Positions 1 to 8,036 of a stretch of DNA of 64,000 nt are shown here, piece by piece. The stretch comes from Natronolimnobius sp. AArcel1 (GTDB taxonomy: Archaea; Halobacteriota; Halobacteria; Halobacteriales; Natrialbaceae): the NCBI RefSeq assembly GCF_011043775.1, contig NZ_JAAKXY010000001.1, forward strand, positions 186,001-250,000, in the 5' to 3' direction. The position numbers and the translations under genes are program-made. The notes beneath the pieces are model-generated. The model saw only the letters and a program-made list of their open reading frames with translations. It was not told the DNA's origin and did not search any database. Each line of letters starts with the position of its first letter. The first letter of the stretch is position 1.

Positions 1-524
1 CGCTGCTCGGAAATCAGACGATCGATCCCTACGCGAGCGACGGTATCCTCGACTGGTGGGCAGTCCGCGATCACGCCGAAGATATCATCACGGAGTTCGA
101 CGTGCAGCCACCCGATCCCAACACAACGGCCGGATCGCTCTCCGGAGGAAATCAGCAGAAGTTCATTGTTGGACGCGAGATTGGCCACGATCCCGACGTA
201 ATCGTCGCCTCGCACCCGACTCGAGGCGTCGATATCGGCTCGATCGAGTTCATTCACAACCGACTGATCGAACTACGCGATGAGGGGCTGGCGATTCTCG
301 TCGTCTCCTCGAAACTCGATGAAATTCAGAAGCTCTCGGATCGCATCGCGGTCATGTACGAAGGCGCGTTCATCGATGTCGTCGATCCCGAATCCGTCTC
401 CGAGGCGGATCTCGGACTCTTGATGGCTGGCCAGTCCCTCGAGAATGCCCAGTCCCTCACAAACGAACAAGAGGACGCCGACGAGGCCGAGTCCGGCGAA
501 TCTGATCGAGGTGTCCAAACGTGA
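1..524 (+). CDS. ABC importer ATPase, C-terminal part (nucleoside/BMP type)
   Basis: This is the C-terminal end of an ABC-transporter ATPase whose start lies left of the window; it is read from base 3. The ABC signature LSGGNQQK is at visible residues 46-53. The Walker B strand (about 65-77) ends in Ser-His where Asp-Glu is usual, followed by PTRGVD. That altered Walker B is typical of the second domain of double-domain ATPases of the YufO/BMP (nucleoside) group rather than of ribose RbsA. The TGA overlaps the GTG of the next gene by 4 bases, so the ATPase and the two permeases form one transcription unit. A BMP-like substrate-binding lipoprotein would be expected upstream, outside the window. 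The nucleoside substrate is inferred from family resemblance. Confidence 0.9.
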   Translation, partial: LLGNQTIDPYASDGILDWWAVRDHAEDIITEFDVQPPDPNTTAGSLSGGNQQKFIVGREIGHDPDVIVASHPTRGVDIGSIEFIHNRLIELRDEGLAILVVSSKLDEIQKLSDRIAVMYEGAFIDVVDPESVSEADLGLLMAGQSLENAQSLTNEQEDADEAESGESDRGVQT

Positions 525-1654
525 GTGAGGATTCCGACGGACGAGCGCGCGGAACGCTTGATCGAATAGCGACTCGCATGTTGGATGCGACGGTGCTCGA
601 GCGGATCGGAATCGCGGTCGGGTCGACGGTGTCAGCGCTACTTATTGGGCTGGTGATCGTCGCGATTTCAGGCTACAATCCAGTGGAGTTTGCCAGCCAG
701 TTGCTCGTTGGTTCGTTCGGGAGCGAGCGAGCGGTGGCGCGAACGCTTCGCTATTCGGTGCTGTTCGTGCTGGCAGGTGTCGCCGTTGCGATTGCGTTCC
801 GGGCTGGCGTGTTCAATATCGGCGTCCAGGGCCAGTTCATCGTCGGTGGCTTCGCGACTGTCGTCTCGATCATTACACTCGCACCGTACCTGCCGAACGG
901 TACGGGCGGCGGGGTTGCCCTGATGCTCATTGGTACCGTCGCGGCGATCGCCGCAGGCGGGCTGTATGCGGCACTCCCGGGCGTATTGAAAGCCTACGGC
1001 GGCGCGAACGAGATCATTACGACGATCATGTTGAACTTCATCGCGATCGGCTTCGTTGGCTGGCTCGTCGCCGGCCGGTTCGGCGATCCACAGGCGACGG
1101 CGACGCGGACCGAGCACATGCCAGAGAACGTCGGATTCCCGTCGGTCATCTTTGACGATCCGAACCTCTCAATTGTCGGAATTGTGCTGACGCTGGTTGT
1201 CGTCGCGCTCATTGCGGCCGTCATGACTCGAACCAGTTTCGGCTACGACATGGTGACAAGCGGCACGCAGGAAGCCGCCGCGACGTACTCCGGGGTCGAC
1301 GCCAAACGCATGATCGTTTCGACAATGACCCTGTCCGGAATGGTCGCCGGACTGGCCGGCGCGATCTTCGCCATCATGATCCAGGGCTATTTCACCGACC
1401 CATCCGGAATCGGTAACTACGGGTTCGACGCGATTGCCGTGAGCCTGCTTGCGGCGAACAACCCAATCGGGGTCATCCCCGCAGGTCTCTTATTCGGCGG
1501 CCTCGAGTCTGCTGGCTCGCACATCCAGATCAGCACCGATGTGCCAGTGCAACTAATCGACGGCATCGTCGGGCTGGTCGTGCTGTTCGTCGCCGTCCCG
1601 GAACTGTTCAGGATGATTGCGAAACGAACCGGGCTGGGAGGTGACGGCGAATGA
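521..1654 (+). CDS. ABC importer permease 1 (BPD_transp_2 family)
   Basis: A 377-residue multi-spanning membrane protein of the branched-chain amino acid/ribose/nucleoside permease family. The family motif around residues 96-110 (GVFNIGVQGQFIVGG) marks the YufP-like subgroup that pairs with BMP lipoproteins. It has about eight to ten hydrophobic segments; a short acidic cytoplasmic N-terminus precedes the first. The GTG start overlaps the stop of the ATPase gene by 4 bases, and the stop overlaps the ATG of the second permease by 4 bases, so translation is likely coupled. It would form the membrane channel as a heterodimer with the next gene product. Substrate (probably nucleosides) is inferred. 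Confidence 0.92.
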   Translation: MSEDSDGRARGTLDRIATRMLDATVLERIGIAVGSTVSALLIGLVIVAISGYNPVEFASQLLVGSFGSERAVARTLRYSVLFVLAGVAVAIAFRAGVFNIGVQGQFIVGGFATVVSIITLAPYLPNGTGGGVALMLIGTVAAIAAGGLYAALPGVLKAYGGANEIITTIMLNFIAIGFVGWLVAGRFGDPQATATRTEHMPENVGFPSVIFDDPNLSIVGIVLTLVVVALIAAVMTRTSFGYDMVTSGTQEAAATYSGVDAKRMIVSTMTLSGMVAGLAGAIFAIMIQGYFTDPSGIGNYGFDAIAVSLLAANNPIGVIPAGLLFGGLESAGSHIQISTDVPVQLIDGIVGLVVLFVAVPELFRMIAKRTGLGGDGE

Positions 1655-2664
1655 GCGTCGTCGACTACACCGAGCAACGACGGGTTCGACTCGGCGCGGT
1701 CGCCCTCGCCGCAACGCTCGTCGCGCTTGCGGTCGTTGGTACCCAGACCGACATTGCTCTCGAGCGACTGTTCACGCTTGGCTTCCTGACCCGTTCGCTC
1801 GAGATGGCGACCCCGATCGCGCTCGCAGCTATCGGCGGCCTCTACGCCGAAAAGAGCGGTGTCTTCAACATCGGCCTCGAGGGATTCATGATCTTCGGGG
1901 CGTTCACCGCCGCAGCGAGCATGTACGCCATCGGGGGAACGGCCTCGACGCAGGTTCACGTCTGGTCTGCGATCGGGATTTCGGTGCTGATTACGGGGGC
2001 GATGACGGCTATCTTCGCCGTGCTCGTGATCCGGTTCAAGGCGGATCAGATCGTCGCCGGGCTGGCCGTCTGGTTCATCGGCCTCGGATTCGCACCCTTC
2101 ACCGCGTCGATTATCTGGGGAAGCCAGTCGAGTCCGGGCCTCTCGAGCGTCGGGTCGCTTCCGTTTGGCCAGTCGCCGTTGGTCGTCCTGACTGTCGTCA
2201 TCGTGGTCGCCGCCTGGTACGTTCTCTATCGCACGCGCTATGGCTACTGGGTGCAGGCAGCCGGCGAGAACCCCGAAGCACTCGACACTGCGGGGGTCAA
2301 CGTCAATCGCGTCCGCTACGCGACCGTGATCTTCTCCGGTGTGATGGCTGGATTGGGCGGAGCCGTGTTGCTCGCCCACGAGGGGAACTTTGTCGGCACC
2401 GGAGACACGATGGTCGAAGGCCGCGGCTGGATCGCCATCGTTGCCTACCTGTTCGGCAACTACAACCCAATTGGAGCGGCCGCTGCTGCGTTGCTATTCG
2501 GTGGGCTTGACATGCTGAACGTCCAGTTCCAGACCGTTGGGATTGAGGTATCCGCGCGGCTCGTCAACCTCCTACCGTACATTGCTGTGATCGTCGTGCT
2601 CTCAGCGTGGGGCAAGACGCGAATGCCCTCGTCCGTCGGCGAATCCTACGAAAGCGAGGACTAG
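1651..2664 (+). CDS. ABC importer permease 2 (BPD_transp_2 family)
   Basis: A 337-residue permease of the same family as its upstream neighbour, shorter and YufQ-like. The characteristic segment SGVFNIGLEGFMIFGAF is at residues 69-85. The start is fixed by the ATGA overlap with the previous gene. With the preceding permease and the double-domain ATPase it makes a complete importer apart from the binding protein. It is the last gene of the operon: the 104 bases that follow carry no coding signal before the next gene, which has its own start. Confidence 0.92.
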   Translation: MSVVDYTEQRRVRLGAVALAATLVALAVVGTQTDIALERLFTLGFLTRSLEMATPIALAAIGGLYAEKSGVFNIGLEGFMIFGAFTAAASMYAIGGTASTQVHVWSAIGISVLITGAMTAIFAVLVIRFKADQIVAGLAVWFIGLGFAPFTASIIWGSQSSPGLSSVGSLPFGQSPLVVLTVVIVVAAWYVLYRTRYGYWVQAAGENPEALDTAGVNVNRVRYATVIFSGVMAGLGGAVLLAHEGNFVGTGDTMVEGRGWIAIVAYLFGNYNPIGAAAAALLFGGLDMLNVQFQTVGIEVSARLVNLLPYIAVIVVLSAWGKTRMPSSVGESYESED

Positions 2665-2768
2665 CAGCAATCGGTTCCCACACCGTCTTTTGGCTGACTG
2701 CATCTGTCTTGGTGCAGCCGAACAAGTTCGGGCACGTCCTTTCCGCGCTCGAGGCCGTCTAGACGGCT

Positions 2769-3179
2769 ATGCCTGCAGAAATCGCGCCCGAAACGGAGAC
2801 CAGCGACGAGTCGCCCGTCACGACAACCGTAACCGTCCGCTGTACCGGCCACGTTCGCGACGCCGTCGGGGCTCACGAACTCGAGTACACGTTCGAGGGA
2901 ACGCGATTACGAGACTTTCTCGAGGCCTTCTTCGCGGAGTACGATGTTGAGGACATGCTCATCGCCGAGACTGAGGCCGACGCAACGGCTCGCGGCTGGG
3001 CACCGCCGCCGGATGATCTACCCGGAACGTGGCGCAAGAATCCGGAAGGTGAGCAAACCCGGCCCTACGCCCGTGTCTGTATCAACGGCCGCTTCAACGA
3101 ACACGCAGCGGGATTTAAGACCAAACTTGCGGACGGCGACCGGGTTGCACTGATCTACCCGTTCATGTTCTGCTGTTGA
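2769..3179 (+). CDS. MoaD/ThiS-like beta-grasp protein ending in Cys-Cys
   Basis: A 136-residue protein with the layout of a ubiquitin-like beta-grasp sulfur carrier: an N-terminal strand pair (TTVTVRCTGHVRD, EYTFEG), a helix (LRDFLEAFFAEY), and a C-terminal ARVCINGRF...LADGDRVALIYPF segment. The last part matches the end of MoaD/ThiS/SAMP proteins, where the chain should finish in Gly-Gly for adenylation. Here it finishes MFCC. The protein is also longer than MoaD (about 80-90 residues) because of an insertion around residues 65-105. A radical SAM/SPASM gene follows on the same strand after a pilin gene on the other strand. A role in pterin-cofactor or peptide chemistry is possible but not shown. 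The family call is fairly safe; the function is not. Confidence 0.75.
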   Translation: MPAEIAPETETSDESPVTTTVTVRCTGHVRDAVGAHELEYTFEGTRLRDFLEAFFAEYDVEDMLIAETEADATARGWAPPPDDLPGTWRKNPEGEQTRPYARVCINGRFNEHAAGFKTKLADGDRVALIYPFMFCC

Positions 3180-3245
3180 GGGAGTGCATGTACCTCTGCT
3201 GTGCGCGAGCGCATTGACGGCGTAAGCCGCCGGTCTGCAGGCACC

Positions 3246-3716
3246 TTACCCGTCCCACTCCGCAAGCACAGCCGTCTGATCGTCGGTTGGCGACTCCCAG
3301 ATCACCTGCACCGGTTCGTCATCGACAGTACCCTCGCCAAGACAGGTCGTCAAACTCGAGCCCGCATCGACCATGCCGTTCTCGAGGCCGGTCGGTTCGT
3401 GTCCGTCTGGGTTCTCCCACGTCGTTGGCGTGCTCTTTGCTGGTGAGTGTAGATAGAGTTCGTCGGCTGGAATTGAGTCGCCAGCAACGTGAGTTACGGT
3501 GACGCCGTCGCCATCGCAGTCTGTCTCGTCGAACGAAAAGCCGGCAATCGGCTGCGGTTCGGGCGGTTCGTCGGCAAAGCCGATCAGTGCGGCGTGCACT
3601 GTCCCTGCCAGAATAATCGTGATCGCAACCATCAGGACGACGCCGATGACGGGCGTGACAGCCGTCTCTGCGTCGCGGAACCGTTGTGTTGTTGTTGACC
3701 CCCACGGAGAACGCAT
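3246..3716 (-). CDS. Archaeal type IV pilin-like protein
   Basis: A 156-residue secreted protein. Residues 15-47 (DAETAVTPVIGVVLMV followed by a hydrophobic helix) are the conserved N-terminal domain of haloarchaeal type IV pilins, processed by the prepilin peptidase PibD/FlaK before the hydrophobic helix. The rest is an acidic, Cys-containing beta-rich domain with no recognised family. The frame is open further upstream, but the ATG at 3716 puts the hydrophobic helix at the usual distance from the N-terminus and leaves a 213-base divergent promoter region shared with the radical SAM gene. It is likely a minor surface pilin; its partners are not in the window. Confidence 0.85.
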   Translation of the reverse strand: MRSPWGSTTTQRFRDAETAVTPVIGVVLMVAITIILAGTVHAALIGFADEPPEPQPIAGFSFDETDCDGDGVTVTHVAGDSIPADELYLHSPAKSTPTTWENPDGHEPTGLENGMVDAGSSLTTCLGEGTVDDEPVQVIWESPTDDQTAVLAEWDG

Positions 3717-3929
3717 ACGCTGAGACTCACAGTCCGTAGCCGTTGTTATACTGCGATTATCGCCGCGCAAGAACGTCGTACCCGTGAGATAGTCGTCCTT
3801 GCAATCCAGTAGTCGCCGGAAAACCCAGCGCCAACCCGAACATCTCGGGCCGGGACGAACATGTCTGTGTCTTCTATCGCTTTGGGAACGAGAGCAGTCC
3901 TTTCGTGTGCGACCCACCAACGCTCGCCA

Positions 3930-5051
3930 ATGCGACCTGGTCAGTCACTCGATACGACAGCCCGCCCGCTGGTGCTCATCTGGGAAGTCACGCAAGCCTG
4001 CGGGCTGGCCTGTGACCACTGCCGGGCCGACGCACAGGAACTGCGCCACCCCGATGAACTCTCGACTTCCGGGGGTAAACGCCTGCTCGAGGACGTTTCC
4101 GAATTCGGCGAGGGACAACTCGTCGTCCTCTCGGGTGGCGACCCGCTCATCCGGGACGACCTCGAGGAACTGGTCTCCTACGGGACGGAGTTGGGACTGA
4201 CGATGACGATTACACCGAGCGGGACGCGCTCACTGACAGCCGAGCGCATTCAGGCGCTCGCGGACGCGGGCCTCACCCGGATGGCGGTCAGTCTCGACGG
4301 CGCGACACCGGAGCATCACGACGATTTTCGCGGCGAGTCCGGCAGTTTCGACGAAACCATCGCAGCCGTCGAAGACGCCCGCGCCGTCGGGCTGCCGGTC
4401 CAGGTGAATACGACCGTCTGCGAGGCGACCGTCGACGAACTGCCTGCAATTCGCGACCTGCTCCGCGAGATCGGCATCGTACTCTGGAGCGTCTTCTTTC
4501 TCGTGCCCGTCGGCCGTGGGAGAATTCTCGAGCCGATTGATCCTGAAACGGCCGATGCGGTGATGGCCTGGCTCCACACAGTCAGCACCGACGAACCGTT
4601 CGGCCTCAAGACGACGGAAGCACCCCAGTATCGACGGGTGGCACTCCAGCGCCGGGCGAATGAGGACCCAAAGACGAACCCAGCGGCCACCGAGACCACC
4701 CGTCGCGCTGGGATCATCGCCGGCGACGGCTTCGCGTTCGTCAGCCACACCGGCGAGGTCTTCCCCTCTGGCTTCCTGCCCGAATCAGCCGGAAACGTCC
4801 TCGAGCGCCCAATTACCGACATCTATCGCAACACCGACCTGTTCGAGTCGCTCCGAGACCGTGACCAACTCGAGGGCAAATGTGGTGCCTGTCCGTACCG
4901 ACACGTCTGCGGTGGCAGTCGCTCGCGTGCGTTCGCGACGACTGGAAATCCACTCGCAAGCGATCCGCTTTGCCCGTACGTTCCTGACGGGTACGACGGA
5001 CCACTGCCGTGGTCAAGCGAAACGGGATCGGATCACGTCGCCAGCGACTGA
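3930..5051 (+). CDS. Radical SAM/SPASM domain protein
   Basis: A 373-residue radical SAM enzyme. The 4Fe-4S/SAM motif CGLACDHC is at residues 24-31 (C24, C28, C31), followed by the GGDP region. A C-terminal SPASM domain carries C318, C321, C327 and C348 for an auxiliary cluster. The overall form resembles the TIGR04053-type family seen in haloarchaea and bacilli; relatives include haem-pathway and peptide-modifying SPASM enzymes, and the substrate is unknown. An in-frame ATG at 3861 would add 23 residues with poor protein character, so 3930 is preferred. Its neighbour on the same strand is the MoaD-like protein; a functional link is only suggested by proximity. Confidence 0.85.
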   Translation: MRPGQSLDTTARPLVLIWEVTQACGLACDHCRADAQELRHPDELSTSGGKRLLEDVSEFGEGQLVVLSGGDPLIRDDLEELVSYGTELGLTMTITPSGTRSLTAERIQALADAGLTRMAVSLDGATPEHHDDFRGESGSFDETIAAVEDARAVGLPVQVNTTVCEATVDELPAIRDLLREIGIVLWSVFFLVPVGRGRILEPIDPETADAVMAWLHTVSTDEPFGLKTTEAPQYRRVALQRRANEDPKTNPAATETTRRAGIIAGDGFAFVSHTGEVFPSGFLPESAGNVLERPITDIYRNTDLFESLRDRDQLEGKCGACPYRHVCGGSRSRAFATTGNPLASDPLCPYVPDGYDGPLPWSSETGSDHVASD

Positions 5052-5114
5052 GCGGAGCGTCTCATTCTCTCAATTTGCTCGATGCTATCTCACACTGTAT
5101 AGCCACGAAAAGAT

Positions 5115-5210
5115 TCGAGCGGTTTCGACGGCCACCCGAAGAGATGGCTGACCAGGCTCCACCAGCACGGGGAAACCGAACTGTGTGCTCAGGGTGGCCG
5201 TCGTGCTCGA
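5115..5210. repeat. Long inverted repeat downstream of the radical SAM gene
   Basis: A 12-base perfect inverted repeat (5126-5137 with 5192-5203, CGACGGCCACCC and its complement) is extended outward by a 6-base pair of arms (5115-5120 with 5205-5210) across a 5/1-base internal loop. The 54-base interior contains AGCAC/GTGCT arms (5164-5168 with 5185-5189). Transcribed RNA could fold into a long hairpin. No U-tract follows, so it is not an obvious terminator. It overlaps the start of the possible pseudogene at 5144. No known RNA family was recognised. Confidence 0.6.
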
Positions 5211-5405
5211 GACGGGATCGAACCAACGCAACTATGTTGTCGAACTCGATCCTCACGCGAAACGCAAGCCCAACTGGACTATGTCCGCGTGCAGTTGCCG
5301 TTTCGCGACATCACAGTTGAACGTTGGCCTGCATATGTTCGGATACTGTACCACCACCGGGAACGCTCTGTACAGATTCGAGAAATCGGATACAACGCAG
5401 GCCGT
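5144..5405 (+). pseudogene. Possible small gene broken by two frameshifts
   Basis: From the ATG at 5144 the three frames join into one protein-like text if two small indels are allowed. The first is a duplicated GT in the GTGTG at 5183-5187. The second is one missing C in the CCC run just before 5273. The repaired reading begins MADQAPPARGNRTVL, continues through ETGSNQRNYVVELDP and then QLPFRDITVERWPAYVRI, and runs into the end of pccA on the other strand. The roughly 85-residue product matches no family I know. The third-codon-position GC is lower than in neighbouring genes, as expected for decaying sequence. Chance remains a real alternative. Confidence 0.35.
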
Positions 5406-5412
5406 TCGCTCG

Positions 5413-7248
5413 CTACTCGAGGACGACGAGTACGTCGCCCATATCGACGCTCTGGTCTTCCTCAATTGCGATCTCGGTGACCGTCCCCCCCTTGGAGGCG
5501 ACGATATCGTTTTCCATTTTCATCGCCTCGAGGACGACGAGCACGTCGCCGGCGGCAACCTCGTCACCTTCCTCGACTTCGATGTCGAGAATCGTCCCCT
5601 GCATCTCGGCATCGACCGTTTCGCCGTCGCCGCTGAGGTCCGCCTCGTCGCTCGAGCCACCGGCAGGCTGCGGTGGGCCGGATGGGTTGCCGGCGTCAAC
5701 ATCGCCGGTTGGAATCGCCGGCGCGCCGTGTTCTGCGAGTTCGACCTCGAAGCGCTTGCCGTTGACCTCGACGGTGAACTCGCGTTCGACGGTCTCCTCC
5801 TCGTCGTCGCTCGAGCCGTCGCCGATGTCACCGCCCCACTGTGATTGGGCCTCTTCGATGCGACTTTCGTCGAGTTCCTCGTCGAGATACTTCGTCGTGT
5901 GTGTGCTCTCGACGAACGCCTCGTCGGTGAGCATCAGGCGGTGGAACGGGATGATCGTCGGGATGCCCTCGATGTCGTACTCTCGAAGCGCGCGCAGCGA
6001 GCGCTCGATGCAGTCGTTTCGGTCCTCGCCCCAGACGATCAGCTTCGCGATCATCGAGTCGTAGTCCGTCACGAGGTCGTCGCCCTGCCGGAGCGCATCA
6101 TCCATGCGGACGCCAATCCCGCCCGGCGGGTCGTACACCTCGAGCGTGCCGCCCGTTGCGGGGGCGAAGTCCTCGGCGGCGTTTTCGGCGTTGATCCGGA
6201 ACTCCATGGCGTGGCCGTCGATCTCGACCTCATCCTGTGCGAAGTCGACTTCCTCGCCTGCCGCGATCTGAATCTGGCGCTTGACGATATCGAGGCCCGT
6301 AATCTCTTCCGTGACGGTGTGTTCGACCTGAATCCGGGTGTTGACCTCGAGGAAGTAGAAGTTCGCGTCGGGGCCGAGCGGTTCGTCGGGGCCGCGTCCG
6401 GGTGCTTCCTCGACGAGGAACTCGACGGTGCCGGCGTTGGTGTAGTCCGCAGCGGCGACTCCGCGGCGGGCCGCTTCGCCGATTTTCTCGCGCAGTTCGT
6501 CCGTCAGGGCCGCTGATGGGCCCTCCTCGATGACCTTCTGGTGACGCCGTTGCAGGGAACAGTCTCGTTCGCCCAGATGGCGCACGTTGCCGTGTTCATC
6601 TGCCAGAATCTGGACTTCGATGTGACGCGGGTGCTCGAGATAGCGCTCGAGATAGACCGAGTCGTTATCGAAGTAGGCTTCACCCTCTCGCTGGGCGCTC
6701 TCGAGTTGGTCTGCGACCTCGCTTTCGTCGCGGACGACTTTCATCCCGCGGCCGCCACCGCCGCCTTCGGCTTTGATCGCAATGGGATAGCCGTGTTCCT
6801 CGCCGAAGGCTTCGACTTCGTCGGGGTCGGTGACCGGGTCCGTCGTCCCGGGGACGATTGGCACGTCGGCGTCGTCCATGATCGTCCGCGCTTTGGTCTT
6901 CTCGCCGAGGCTCTCCATCGCCTCTGCGGCGGGGCCAATCCAGGTGATACCCTCGGCCTCCTCGACTTTCGCCGCGAACTCGGCGTTCTCCGCGAGGAAG
7001 CCGTAGCCGGGGTGGATCGCGTCGGCATCGGCCTTGCGCGCAGCCTCGATCACTGCCTCGTGATCCAGATAGGAGTCAGCCGCTCGCGCCGGCCCGACGT
7101 TGTACGCCTCGTCGGCGTAGCGAACATGGCCGCCGTCTGTGTCGGCCTCGGAGTAAATGGCGACAGTCCCAACGTTTAGCTCCTCACACGCCCGCATCAC
7201 TCTGACGGCGATCTCGCCACGATTCGCCACCAAAACCTTCCTGAACAT
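5413..7248 (-). CDS. pccA: Acyl-CoA (acetyl/propionyl-CoA) carboxylase biotin carboxylase/BCCP subunit
   Basis: A 611-residue fusion of biotin carboxylase and biotin carrier. Residues 1-450 are the ATP-grasp carboxylase (start [20 protein letters not shown], glycine-rich ATP loop GGGGGRGMK near residue 165). After an acidic linker rich in Glu and Ser, the last 75 residues form the biotinyl domain with the target lysine in EAMKMEND. It carboxylates biotin for transfer by PccB to acetyl- or propionyl-CoA. An AT-rich box (about 7276-7288) lies some 30 bases before the ATG, so it probably has its own leaderless promoter. It is separated from pccB-pccX by 437 bases holding a 5S rRNA gene on the opposite strand. 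Confidence 0.95.
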   Translation of the reverse strand: MFRKVLVANRGEIAVRVMRACEELNVGTVAIYSEADTDGGHVRYADEAYNVGPARAADSYLDHEAVIEAARKADADAIHPGYGFLAENAEFAAKVEEAEGITWIGPAAEAMESLGEKTKARTIMDDADVPIVPGTTDPVTDPDEVEAFGEEHGYPIAIKAEGGGGGRGMKVVRDESEVADQLESAQREGEAYFDNDSVYLERYLEHPRHIEVQILADEHGNVRHLGERDCSLQRRHQKVIEEGPSAALTDELREKIGEAARRGVAAADYTNAGTVEFLVEEAPGRGPDEPLGPDANFYFLEVNTRIQVEHTVTEEITGLDIVKRQIQIAAGEEVDFAQDEVEIDGHAMEFRINAENAAEDFAPATGGTLEVYDPPGGIGVRMDDALRQGDDLVTDYDSMIAKLIVWGEDRNDCIERSLRALREYDIEGIPTIIPFHRLMLTDEAFVESTHTTKYLDEELDESRIEEAQSQWGGDIGDGSSDDEEETVEREFTVEVNGKRFEVELAEHGAPAIPTGDVDAGNPSGPPQPAGGSSDEADLSGDGETVDAEMQGTILDIEVEEGDEVAAGDVLVVLEAMKMENDIVASKGGTVTEIAIEEDQSVDMGDVLVVLE

Positions 7249-7466
7249 TCTTGGGCAAACAGTTGCTCGGCCAGTACCTTACTTTTTCGCAACGGATAGC
7301 GCCCTTGAGAACGGCGATTGTTACTGAGCTGTCTTGTTGGTCGCTTCTCGAGCCGTGATCATCGTTGTGTCTCTGACTCCCACAGACGACTCGAAACGTA
7401 ACTGTTACTACGCACACTCGCCATTGTTGAAACGAACTCGTGGCCAGTCTACTGGCTGCGACGACA
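7249..7466. promoter_or_regulatory. Divergent region between pccA and the 5S rRNA gene
   Basis: No coding signal. On the minus strand the A-rich stretch about 28-40 bases before the pccA ATG is a plausible TATA element. Towards the 5S gene there is a small inverted repeat GTAAC-T-GTTAC (7398-7408) and a GCCAG/CTGGC hairpin (7443-7456) just before the RNA. No convincing TATA box for the 5S gene was seen. Confidence 0.4.
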
Positions 7467-7588
7467 CTGAGGCGGCCACAGCGGCGAGGACCCTCCCGTA
7501 CCCATCCCGAACACGGAAGATAAGCTCGCCTGCGTGTCGGCAACTACTGGAGTGGGCGACCCTCTGGGAACGTCGACTCGCCGCCTCG
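7467..7588 (+). rRNA. 5S ribosomal RNA, stand-alone copy
   Basis: The 122 bases match haloarchaeal 5S rRNA throughout. The universally conserved stretches CCCGTACCCATCCCGAACAC and GGAAGATAAG (7495-7525), TACTGGAGTG and CCTCTGGGAA (about 7546-7570) are intact. Helix I pairs 7469-7476 (GAGGCGGC) with 7580-7587 (GCCGCCTC). Helix II pairs GGCGAG with CTCGCC. Other helices differ from textbook haloarchaeal copies by paired changes, for example the tip reads GG-GCGA-CC rather than GC-GCGA-GC. Such covariation suggests a functional RNA, not a decayed fragment. It lies far from any 16S/23S gene, on the strand opposite the pcc genes. Ends are set from helix I and may be off by one or two bases. Confidence 0.93.
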
Positions 7589-7685
7589 CTCTTCATACTC
7601 GTTCTCAGCCCTCGAGCAACTGCACTATCGCACTCGAGCGCACATCGAAAACTGTCTCAGAAATCTACGCCGCGACAGCGCCGAT

Positions 7686-8027
7686 TCAGAACCGATCCAC
7701 GCGTCCCGCAGCCGACCACGCATCCGTTGGCGCGTTCCGAGGCACGCGAGCGAATCGACCTTGCTGAGCGCGGACACGACCGCTGAACGCCCAGCGCTTG
7801 CCATCCCACGATTCCTCTTCGCTCTGGGCGGCCGCAGCGACGGCAAGTGCCTGATCGTGGAGATGTGCACCGACAGCGGCGACAATGGCGGCCGCTTCCG
7901 CCTCGTCTGCGTCGTCGGGCAGCGTGATATCGACTTCGGACAGGAGTGACGGCTCGAGTGCGTCACACGCGTGCTCGTCCGTGGGCGCGTCGGCGTCGGT
8001 CGTCTCCGTCTGATTTTGTGATGCCAT
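7686..8027 (-). CDS. pccX: Acyl-CoA carboxylase small (epsilon/PccX-type) subunit
   Basis: A 113-residue acidic protein. The central strand-helix segment ([26 protein letters not shown], about residues 32-57) and the C-terminal [19 protein letters not shown] segment resemble the ACC epsilon family and the PccX subunit of haloarchaeal propionyl-CoA carboxylase. It starts 9 bases after the pccB stop, so the two are co-transcribed. In this family the small subunit is needed for full activity of the carboxylase complex. Assignment rests mainly on position, size and the Trp-Arg C-terminal pattern. Confidence 0.82.
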   Translation of the reverse strand: MASQNQTETTDADAPTDEHACDALEPSLLSEVDITLPDDADEAEAAAIVAAVGAHLHDQALAVAAAAQSEEESWDGKRWAFSGRVRAQQGRFARVPRNAPTDAWSAAGRVDRF

Positions 8028-8036
8028 CGAACTCGC

